DNA of 33,113 bases from Acidobacteriaceae bacterium. Lineage in GTDB: Bacteria > Acidobacteriota > Terriglobia > Terriglobales > Acidobacteriaceae. The translations under genes were made by a program, and so were the position numbers. Position 1 is the stretch's first letter, and each line of letters starts with the position of its first letter. Below, piece after piece: positions 1 through 9,500 of the stretch. The notes beneath the pieces were generated by a model. That model searched no databases. It saw nothing but the letters and a program-made list of their open reading frames with translations, and was not told the DNA's origin. The DNA is taken from the NCBI GenBank assembly GCA_003151985.1, contig PLZC01000265.1:1-33113 (forward strand), read 5' to 3'.

Positions 1-676
1 TTCGAGAACTGCACATTCGGAGAGCTGCATCTTGATCAGAAGTCTCCTACTTGCATTAGACTGGGTCATCGATTTCTCAGACCCTTGTCCGGTACTGGGG
101 CAAGAGGAGAGGGGAGAGGAACATGATCTTGGTAACTGGCGACGTCGTTCTGGACCACAACATTTACACGGGTACCCGGGCTGACGCGGGCCTCGATATG
201 CGGCTTCCCGGTGTCTGCGTGCCTTGGTGGCAGCTTCCGTATCTAGCCCGAGATTAGCGATGCAGATACGGTGCGTGGGGCTGCTGGTCAGCCCTGCCTT
301 TTGTCAGGCCGGCTCCGAGTCCAGTCGTGCTCTCCTCAGCAACCGGATAACCTATTCAGCCAGCTCCGACTTCTTAGTGGCGGCAAACGGAGCGCGCTTA
401 GGATGGGTGGGATCGCAAGAGGATAGCTCGGGCCGCTGAAAAGCGATCATGTGCGCAAGGAAGCCTCTTACTACCCGATTAGGCACACAAAGGCCTCCCT
501 CGGGGTTCTTAAACACCCAAGGCCTGCGGACGTTTTGTTCAAGATGGAATTGGGTCTTCCGTCTGGTGTTCTGCGTCAACCCATCCCTTTGTGGCCGTCG
601 CCGGCCAACTTTCATCGTATGTGCACCTTTCTCTCGTGAGTTTTGTATGGTCTCGCATCAGGCGAGACTCCCCTTC

Positions 677-1096
677 TTAGACCTGGATTTTACCCAAGGG
701 CTTGATCGTCAGCCTCTTCGTACCGTCAGGGCTGGCAACGGAATAGATCAGTGAGAACGCGGCAACGTATCGATTGCGGGTTGCGTCGCTCCAATTGTGT
801 TCGTCTGCCTGCTCGGCGAGCCAGTCCAAGACTTCCTGCTTCGTGATCGACTCTGCATCGCGGTGTCCGAATGCCGACAGCATCCGTTTGAACTTCAGGC
901 AACAATCATATGCGTGCTTTGCGTCCCGTTCGGCCGCAAGGAACCTGTTTGCGTCCTCGACGAATTCACCGAATGTGACCTTCTTCGCACTAGCGCCGGC
1001 AATCTGCGGCAGCTTGCCTTGCCGTTTCTCACCTTCCCGGCTTCGCCTTACATTTGACCCCATTGAAAGTTCGTCACCTGATGAACTCAAGGCCAC
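677..1096 (-). pseudogene. Truncated tyrosine recombinase/phage integrase (N-terminal SAM-like core-binding domain only)
   Basis: ORF contains VTFGEFVEDANRFLAAERDAKHAYDCCLKFKRMLSAFGHRDAESITKQEVLDWLAEQ...WSDATRNRYVAAFSLIYSVA, typical of the integrase core-binding domain; the ORF stops before any catalytic R..HxxR..Y region. Confidence 0.6.
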
Positions 1097-1814
1097 CTTT
1101 CCGCCATTTCTGCATTGGATTGAACGCCCTCACCGGCGTTTGTTCTATTGGAATAGCTCCTTCTTTCTTCCTGAAGTGGATTTAACCCCGATTCCTGTAT
1201 CCCTGCTATTGGGATGAAGCCTCCTTCGCTTGTTGTCTGCTTGAATTCGAACTCGTCTATAGAACCGTGATGAATCAGAACTGGCGCCTATGTTTCTGAT
1301 CATCGCGGAATCGATCCGACACTATATATAGACACGCGCCACAAGGAGACGAGTATTCCTGCCGTAACATGGTCTGTAACAGTTCCTATCTATTATTAGT
1401 ATAGGAGCCTCATACCTGCCGGATTACATGTCTCTACTTGCATAAGAAAACAGCAAAGATGACCGACCGCTTCCTGGCGCGCGCGCGCGAAGTGTTTTAG
1501 GTCATCGTCGACGAAGACACCTGGTGTAGGACGGGCTGAGTCTTTCGAGCGCGTTTTCGTTTCATATCTGAATCCGCATTGTTGCCTACGCGTGAGCCAG
1601 AATTCCTTTTTAACTAGATCGATTTCTCGAATTAACGCATATGTTGGAAATCAATTCCCAATTCCCCAAAGGTCAATCGCACATGCATGGCTCGCGTGCG
1701 AGGGCAGATATGCCTCCACGATGGAGACGCCAGGTATCAGTGGAACGGAACTCGATTCCTCTTTGGTTCGAGCCCACCCGGTCCAAATTCAAAGGGTACC
1801 AATTGGAGTTACAA

Positions 1815-2276
1815 ATGATAACCATCAAAATCAACGGAACTGTGTTCTGCGCCGACACCATCGAAGAAGCCACCGCCTTGGCCAAGGCTTTTGACTTGCC
1901 CTTGAAGGGTGAAAGGCAATCCAGCCATGAAGTTCAAATCCGCCACCTGGGAATCAAGCGCCGCTCGCGAGCACGAATGATTCACCAACTCAACAAAGGG
2001 TTGACCGAGGCAGGTCAATCGGCGGCTCATGCGCTTGGAGCGGTTGCGACAATCGTGACGCCACTCGCCGGCAGCGCTGTTAGTGCCGCCATTGGAAAGA
2101 CTGGAACTCTTGCTGAGGCCCTTGGCGCTAAGCTACAACGAATGTCTAAAGCAGCCAAAGTGCGGGCTCTTCGCAGCTTTCCGCAAGCTGACCTCAGAGC
2201 GTTGCTCAATGAGCTCGACGAACTGAAGCCACCAGACAACCCTCCGTCGTCCCAAAAGGGTCTATTTACCAAATAG
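1815..2276 (+). CDS. Hypothetical protein (MITIKINGTVFCADTIEEATALAKAF...)
   Basis: ORF 1641-2276; internal ATG at 1815 gives a plausible start with an EEATALAKAF-type amphipathic N-terminus; no family recognised. Confidence 0.5.
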   Translation: MITIKINGTVFCADTIEEATALAKAFDLPLKGERQSSHEVQIRHLGIKRRSRARMIHQLNKGLTEAGQSAAHALGAVATIVTPLAGSAVSAAIGKTGTLAEALGAKLQRMSKAAKVRALRSFPQADLRALLNELDELKPPDNPPSSQKGLFTK

Positions 2277-2798
2277 CTGAACTAACGAACGGGGGTGCAG
2301 ACGTCATTGCGGCCAATGGCCAAATCTTCGCGCCTGCACTCTGAACCCTGGCAGCGGAGGCGTTGCGGACATCGTGATGCCTCCGATCGCTTCTCCACAC
2401 CAATGCTCTTTCCATACCCCCAGCTTTTCCATTCTCTGTTGTGAAGAAGCCCCTCGGGCATAGGTTCAGGTATCTGGTCCCATCGGCCGCCATCTCTGGC
2501 CGTCATCGAGCAAATGATGTCTTCTTGTTGATGCCTGAAAGGTGAACTGGAAGGTGTTGGAACTGACTCTGAGGACCCTACTTCGTTCTCCACTTTGCGC
2601 CGCGGGCCTTCTCTGACGCCGCGGAATTCATCGCGGCCCTCATGGCCGCTCCATCCTGCCAACCCCAAAAACCCACACGCGCATCCGCCGGAAACTGGCC
2701 CTTACCGTCCAAAACCTGCTTCTTCCCAAGCCATGAAAATAGTTCATTTCGGCCCCGATTTGGCTGTCCGGATTTCTGGCCGAATTTGCAGCGAAAAG

Positions 2799-2822
2799 GT
2801 AGGAAATCCCGGGATTTCCTAC
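2799..2822. repeat. Perfect 24-bp palindrome GTAGGAAATCCCGGGATTTCCTAC
   Basis: Direct reading; both 12-nt arms exactly complementary, no loop. Confidence 0.9.
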
Positions 2823-3335
2823 GAAGCATTGCAACTTATGACTTTAAGGAACGGATTTTGGCCTTGAAATCCTCGGCCTAGTATAGGACGATTGGTCGAA
2901 AGTGGTGAATTTCTAGTAACCAAGTAGTAATATTTCCTTCATCTTTTCTTCATCTCTGCAGCAATCTACCAACGATCTGTCCAGCAATAGGCGCACACTC
3001 CCGAACACGTGATCGACTTCTGCCTCATAACGCCGGGGTGGTTTCATGCGACAAAAACGCCGCCCCGAGGCCGGCATGGTTTTGCATGAGCTCAGATTGG
3101 ATTCCTATCGAATTGCTGGTTGTTCTTGAATCTCCAATCCCTCGCTCGTTCCAATCAGCTTGGCTTCGTACCCATCACGTAGTCTGGCGACGCCCATCAG
3201 TGAGCTCCCCGGTCAAGGTCCACTTTGTCTTGCTAGTTCGGGCCGATTTTGTGTCTGCTGGAGTTGGCGGGATAATTTCGCACATAGCAACCGGCGCTGG
3301 TCCGCTGAGTGCGTCCCGGCGCGCCTATGAGCTGA

Positions 3336-4106
3336 GCCCAAACTTGGGCGGAGTCGAGCACAGTACCGGCTGGCTTTTCAGCCGATATGCCCAGACTTGG
3401 GCATACCTGAGTATCCCCAGAATTGGGTAGAACCACTACTGAGCCCAGTTTTGGGCTGAGTCACTCGGCTGGCCATCAGCTAAGTGCGGGCTGAGTTGAT
3501 CCACCGTTGGTGGACGGAGGTCAACGGGCTGAGATTCACTGTCTTTTCAGGCCAACGGGCAGGGAAGTTAGCCGGTTGTGGGTATGCTCAAACTTTGAGC
3601 ATACCTTCGGCTGAGTCACTGGCCTGACGACTCAGGTGAGTGTTCCTCCATTGGAGGAAGACCAGCCGGGTGTTTTCGGCCGATTGAATGCGCTGAGTTT
3701 TCAGCAGATTCAAGATCCAGTTTTGGACCTTTCGGGGAATCAATGGTTTGGCGGGGGGTTCCTCATATCGAGGACACCGGGTATTCCTCGTAAGTCTGGC
3801 CGGTTCTGCTGCGTTTCAATATAGGGGTGTGCGCCAGTGGAGTAGACCTGGCCCCGGCGGTGGGCCGCGGAGCGTCCACACCTATGAGCAGAAGGTCATG
3901 GTCCAGAATTGGTCCATGACGGTTTCGTTTGCAGGAACGACCCCTGCTGGCATTACGCAGATTTGCGTAATGATGATTCTGCAGGAGTTAGTGTCATTCC
4001 TCAGATTTGAGGAATGAGCCGCATAGAGATGACGGAGTTTTGCGTCATGATCCATCCTCCGTTGCAGGTTGAACCCACTTCGACATTTCCTCAATTTGAG
4101 GAAATG
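3336..4106. repeat. Array of about 14 short inverted repeats with divergent stems and a shared apex
   Basis: Examples: TATGCCCA-GACT-TGGGCATA (3386-3405), AGCCCA-GTTT-TGGGCT (3442-3457), GGTATGCTCA-AACTT-TGAGCATACC (3581-3605), TTCCTCCA-T-TGGAGGAA (3643-3659), CATTACGCA-GATT-TGCGTAATG (3951-3972), CATTCCTCA-GATT-TGAGGAATG (3995-4016), CATTTCCTCA-ATT-TGAGGAAATG (4084-4106). Confidence 0.88.
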
Positions 4107-4224
4107 CCATTGGTATGTTCCGGCGGGTTTAGTTTGAGTTATCCACAGATATCTGCTGCGATCTGCCCAAGCATAGGTGGTTTCACTTATTGACGCGGCG
4201 GTTCCGATACCGAATCCTGTCTAC

Positions 4225-4446
4225 ATGACCAACAACGTAAGTTCAGATTCGATCGAGTTGAGTGATTCCGACATTGCGAACATCACCGGCATTGGGGTGA
4301 AGGCTGAAGCATTGATCGCCGAGATCCTCGCGCAGTTAGACGAAGAGGCCCGGAAGGTCGCGCAGAAGTCAGCACTGTTGCGGCTATTGCTTCAAATCAT
4401 CAAGAATAAGAATGCTGCCGCCGCTGACATAACGGCGGCGCATTGA
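4225..4446 (+). CDS. Small hypothetical protein (MTNNVSSDSIELSDSDIANITGIGVKAEALIAEIL...)
   Basis: ORF 4177-4446; the internal ATG at 4225 is the more likely start; coding-like composition; no family recognised. Confidence 0.45.
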   Translation: MTNNVSSDSIELSDSDIANITGIGVKAEALIAEILAQLDEEARKVAQKSALLRLLLQIIKNKNAAAADITAAH

Positions 4447-4562
4447 TTGGTGAGCGATAGCGCCTTGATCGCGGCGGGCCGCGGAACAACAGGCCGTTAA
4501 GCGGGCTGAGTTTGTCTGTACCGCCCGCACTCGGTTCGCCAGAGGCAGCCTTGCCGCTCAGG

Positions 4563-4600
4563 CATGATCAGGGTGTCACATCATGATCAGGGTGTCACAT
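4563..4600. repeat. 19-bp perfect tandem duplication CATGATCAGGGTGTCACAT x2
   Basis: Direct reading at 4563-4581 and 4582-4600. Confidence 0.9.
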
Positions 4601-4659
4601 TTGGCTAAGCTAGGACGCGAGTGTTCTTCAGGCCGCCGAAGCCGATCGGTTTGCATGTT

Positions 4660-4887
4660 TCAGCAGGCTGACCCTGCCCTTTGGCGAACGCCGTGGCCTG
4701 TATTCTTGGCCGCAATCAGGCTGAGCCGAAGCTCGTCCAGCATCAGGATGTAGACGATCGTGTCGTTCTCGTCCCCGTTGGGATTCTTCCGACTAGCCAG
4801 CAGGGCGACGCGCAGGTCGCCCAGCATCGCAATTGTCTCGTCCAAGTGCTCAGAGTCATAGAAGAATGTCGTGCATTGCATTCGCAT
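4660..4887 (-). CDS. Small hypothetical protein, abutting the upstream zinc-ribbon gene (TAA|ATG)
   Basis: ATG (complement of 4885-4887) directly follows the stop of the 4888-5847 ORF, suggesting translational coupling. Confidence 0.5.
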   Translation of the reverse strand: MRMQCTTFFYDSEHLDETIAMLGDLRVALLASRKNPNGDENDTIVYILMLDELRLSLIAAKNTGHGVRQRAGSAC

Positions 4888-5847
4888 TTAGGCGGCCTGT
4901 CTTTCTGGTTCGGAGTTGAGTTGCCGGTAGAGTTCCCGCTGGGCTTGATCTGCTGCTCCCTTGCGGCGGTCTTTCATGACCCTTCTCGCGCCCGCCTTCT
5001 GGCGACCGCGCCGGGCAGTGAGCGTCTCGTTAACCAGGCTGACAAACGATGTGAAACTGAGCATCTGGTGGGTCTCCAGGCGGCCTTTAAGCAGCTCGCA
5101 TGCCCGCAGGTAATCGGCTGCATACCGGCCCACAATCACGCCCTTAGAGCGCCGTAGCTCGCGGAAGGTGAACTCCCCTGACCTGATCCCAAGCCGGTAA
5201 TCGTCCTTGCGCTCGGAGATCTTCCGGAAGCAGTACTCGAGTCCCTCAGCGAGCCATTCCGGATGCGTCGGGTCGTCTGCTACTGGCCGCTTTCTGCTGA
5301 CCGCCATGGCCAGGAAGCGGGCCGCGATGAGGGGCAGGCCCTGGGAGTCAGCGGCGGCCTCAAGGCCGCCTTTCTCTCCTGCTGCGAAGTAGATCTGGCC
5401 GGCGATCCCGTTGGCTAGCATGGTGTCAAGCTGTCTCTGGTAGCGCCGGATGGATTCGTCAACAACCGCCAGTGCGATGCCTCTGTTGGCTGCCACCTGA
5501 TACCGCGACCGGCCTGTGAAGTGATCTGCCCAGATCAGGTAAGCCGTGCCTTCAGGCAGTCGGTCAACAGCGCGGCCAACGAACTCCTTGAAGCGGGTAA
5601 CCTTCACGCATCCGCAGCTTGTTGTCTCGCCTGACTGCAGGCGGTTCAGCCGGGTCTCGATGACGCCCGTGCAGTCCTTGCAGCCCCTGAGGCCGCCGCA
5701 GTCGCAGGTGGCCAGTACACGCTGGCCGCCGTGGTCGATCGAGGGCAGGAGCGCCCGGATAACCAGCTTCCCGTAGCGCATGCCGATCTCCGCCGAATTG
5801 TCCTTGGCGGGTCTGCCGGGCCGTCGAGTTGTGGAGGTTTCTGTCAT
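4888..5847 (-). CDS. Phage-like protein with N-terminal CxCG...SCGC zinc-ribbon motif
   Basis: N-term MRYGKLVIRALLP...VLATCDCGG...LNRLQSGETTSCGCVK resembles the YGrLtVi...CxCDCG...L.sGntkSCGC module common in phage and AP2/HNH-associated proteins; C-terminal part unrecognised. Confidence 0.65.
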   Translation of the reverse strand: MTETSTTRRPGRPAKDNSAEIGMRYGKLVIRALLPSIDHGGQRVLATCDCGGLRGCKDCTGVIETRLNRLQSGETTSCGCVKVTRFKEFVGRAVDRLPEGTAYLIWADHFTGRSRYQVAANRGIALAVVDESIRRYQRQLDTMLANGIAGQIYFAAGEKGGLEAAADSQGLPLIAARFLAMAVSRKRPVADDPTHPEWLAEGLEYCFRKISERKDDYRLGIRSGEFTFRELRRSKGVIVGRYAADYLRACELLKGRLETHQMLSFTSFVSLVNETLTARRGRQKAGARRVMKDRRKGAADQAQRELYRQLNSEPERQAA

Positions 5848-6132
5848 TGGTTTAAGTATCCAGTAGTCGTGGCGGTTACCAAAGCTCCAGCGCCACCCGC
5901 CCTGTAGGGTCGGGTCCCGCGCGCTTCGGTCATTCGTAATGGTGAGGTAGGTCGTTGAGATTATTTGCCTTTAATCACATCTAAAGCAAGCGGCCGTTAG
6001 CGGCCCAGCCGCGGCTAAGGCCAGCGTCAAGCATGTAGTCAACAAGCCAACCTGTTCTTCGGGTACTCAAGCACCTCGACCTGATGGATAAACGGGCTGC
6101 TTTCAGGCATCACGACCGCCCCTGACTGGATG

Positions 6133-6449
6133 GAACCCTTGCAATGCAAGAGTTCACTCACAATGGGAACGTTCCAACGGGTTCTTCCTATCGCCCCTGA
6201 CTGGCCGGGTTCTTGCTTTCCGGGCTCTACTTTCTTAAGAGATACAAGCTAAGAACAGTCCGGGGGTAATTCAATCCCGGCTTCAGGCTGCTTTTGCTAT
6301 CTGAGAGGGGTAAAGGCGGCGCAAGACCAGAAACCGGCCATCAACTCTCGGCCACTTTTCCAGACTATAGAACCAGCCACGGAATGCGGATAGGGGAATC
6401 CCCTAGATTGCCCGATTCATCGGTGTTTTGTTCATCCTCCATTGGAGGA
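6133..6449. repeat. Additional short hairpins related to the 3.3-4.1 kb array
   Basis: GAACcCTTGCA-A-TGCAAGaGTTC (6133-6155), GGAACGTTCC (6166-6175), TAGGGGA-A-TCCCCTA (6391-6405), TCCTCCA-T-TGGAGGA (6435-6449; core identical to the 3643-3659 element). Confidence 0.75.
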
Positions 6450-6525
6450 CGGACAGGTTTGGAAAGTCTTCGCGCTAGCCGGCGCATATTTTCTCCATTG
6501 AGAGTATTGTTCGAACGGAATAGCT

Positions 6526-9500
6526 TTGTGGAGAAATGTCATACCTTTGGCGGCTTGCATGAGCAAAACTTCCCTGTCAACTGCTCTGACTTCCCTCGCC
6601 AAGCGAGCGCCGTCCTCGACGGGTGCCCAAGTTGACCCTTACTATGAAGTGCCTGGAGCATTTCCGGCTACCTGTCCCCAACACCCTTGCAGCCAGGAGC
6701 AAACTTTATTGTCCTCGTCGAAAAAGGCCCGCATTGTCGTTGCCACGCTGGTCCTGACAGCCTTGGCATCCGCTCATCAAGCCGCTGCTTCCCCTGGCTC
6801 CGGCCAGCCGCCAGTCTCACTGCAAACTCTCAAGCAGAACTTTACCGTGCCTCCACCCGAAGCCAAGCCGATGGTTCGCTGGTGGTGGTTTGGAGCCGCC
6901 GTAGAGAAGCCCGAGATTCTTCGCGAACTTCAACAGATGAAGGCCAACCGCATTGGCGGTGCTGAACTGGCGTTTGTCTACCCCGAGGTCCTCGACGATC
7001 CCTCCAAGGGCCTTAAAAACCTTCCTTTCCTTTCGCCGGCAATGCTCGAAGCTGTGAACTATGCCCAGGCAGAAGGTCGCAAACTTGGTCTGCGCATCGA
7101 CGTCACTCTCTGCAGCGGTTGGCCGTACGGCGGCCCCAATACAAGCCTCGAAGAAGCTGCCGGACGACTCCGCACCGCAGAGCTCTCCGTAGCCGCGAAC
7201 GCCACGTCGGTTGCCGTACCTCCGCTCGCGGAAGGGGAGTCGCTCCTCTACGCCTCGATCGCCAACTCCATCGCAACGACCGCTCCTGTTGAAGGCAGCC
7301 GTGCTGCCGGCAAGAGCAACGGCGCACCCCCGCCAGTGAGCTGGGACGCTGCTTCTGCCCGTCCTCTCGAAGTTGCCGGGAACAACGCTGCCATTTCCGC
7401 CTCGGACAAGCCACGAACCGCCCTGTTTTTCATCGCCAGCCACACTGGGCAGGAGGTCAAGCGAGCCGCCGTCGAAGCTGAAGGCTGGGTGCTCGATCCC
7501 TTCAGCCGTGACGCCGTCGCAACCCACCTTCAGAAAGTCGGTGAGCCTCTCGTCAAGGCCTTCGGAGCAACCCCTCCCTATGCCATCTTCTCTGACTCCC
7601 TCGAAGCCTACGGAGCTGACTGGACCCCGAGTCTGCCCGCCGAATTCAAAAAGCGGCGCGGCTACGATCTCATTCCACGCCTCCCCGAACTTGTAGCCGG
7701 AGGCACACCAGAAGCAGAAACAATTCGCCATGACTATGGCCGAACACTTACGGAACTTGTAGACGAAAACTATCTAGCCCAGATCAACACCTGGGCCATC
7801 GCACATCACACGAGATTCCGCTCCCAAACCTACGGCGAACCCGCAGTCAGCTTCTCCAGCCAGAATCTCGTCGGACTTGCAGAGGGTGAAGGCCCACAAT
7901 GGCGCACCTTCTCCACGCTTCGCTGGGCTACATCTGCCAATCACGTGTTCGGCCACAACGTCAGCTCCGGCGAAACCTTTACCTGGCTCCACTCTCCGGT
8001 CTTTCGCGCCACGCCCCTCGATATGAAGACAGAGGCCGACATTGACTTCATCATGGGCGAGAATCTGCTCATCTTCCACGGATGGCCCTACTCTGCGCCG
8101 AAGGCTGGTGAACCAGGCTGGTCGCTCTACGCCGCTGCTGTCTTCAACAATCACAATCCGTGGCACCCCGTCATGCCGGCCGTAACAAGCTACATAGCAC
8201 GCATCAGCTACCTCATGCGCCAGGGGCAGCCGGCCAACCAGGTTGCGGTTCTTCTCCCCACTGATGATGCATGGGCCAGCTTCCGTCCCGCCAGGGTTAC
8301 AGCAACGGGAGCCATGGAGCGCCTCATCACCCCGGCCCTCATGTCGGCCATCCTTTCCGCCGGATACAACGTCGACTACATCGACGCCGACGCCATCAAC
8401 AAGGTTGGTATCAACCACCAGATCCTGCTTCTCCCGCCCACCGACCGCATTCCTCTCGCGACCTTGCAGAGGATAAAGGCGTTCAATGTTGCCGGAGGGA
8501 GGGCAATCGCAGTTGGTCGCACTCCGTCCCTTGATCCCGAAGGCAAACCGCTCCCTGAGATCGGGGCTCTGTGCAAGCAGCTTTTCGATCCCGCCCGATC
8601 CACATTCGTTCCCAGTGAGGAGCAGCTTGCCGCAGCGCTTTGGCGCGCCGCTACGCCCGACTTCAAGCTCATTGGCGCAGCGGGTCCCGCGAAGGATCAG
8701 CTTGGATTTATCCGCCGTAAACTGCGTAATGCCGACATCTATTTCGTCGTCAACACCAGCAACAAGACCATCGAAACAGGCGCCACCTTTGCGACCACTC
8801 ATAAATTCGGCGAGCAGTGGAATCCCGAAAATGCCAGCTTCGCCGCAGCCAAGGCGGAAGCCCAGCCTCTCCATCTGGCGCCCTACGAGTCACGGATCTT
8901 CGTCTTCTCCGGCTCAAAACCCGCCACACAACTCGCTCCCATGGTCGCGCCGTCCACACTAATCGTCGATCTCAGCACCGATTGGAAGGTCACCTTCACC
9001 GCTAGCGGGAAATCCGTGACCGAGCATTCCCTCACCGACTGGATAGCGGACCCCAGTATGCTTCACTACTCCGGAGAGGCCGTATACTCACGGGACTTCA
9101 CTCTGCATGTTGCCCCTGCAACAAGGGTCTTTCTTGAAGTCGAGGGCGGCAATGCACTTCCCGGTGCGCCAAACTCTCCGCCCGAGCATCCGGTACTCGG
9201 TGCCAACGGACTGCCCAATCCTCTCATCACGCGCCCCGGCCCCGGCATGCACGCTTATTTCGATCCGCCCATCCGCGAGGCGGCCCTTGTCACCATGAAT
9301 GGAGAGGCTGCGGGCGCGCTTTGGCATCCGCCTTATCGCATCGACATCTCCAAGCTTCTCAAGTCCGGACAGAATCACATCGAGATCCACGTTTACAACA
9401 CGGCATTGAATGCCTGGTCTGCTCTGCCGCCGCATGACTACAAGCCGCTCATTGCGAAGTATGGCGATCGATTCCAGATGCAGGACCTCGACAAGGTTGA

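Noticed and set aside
3336-4106. CRISPR array
   Set aside because: No constant repeat; the constant part is the hairpin apex while stems vary, spacing is irregular, and no cas genes are present.
6817-8874. Long minus-strand ORFs 6817-7731 and 7774-8874
   Set aside because: Antisense shadows of the GH106-like gene; composition is low-complexity Gly/Arg/Cys without family motifs.
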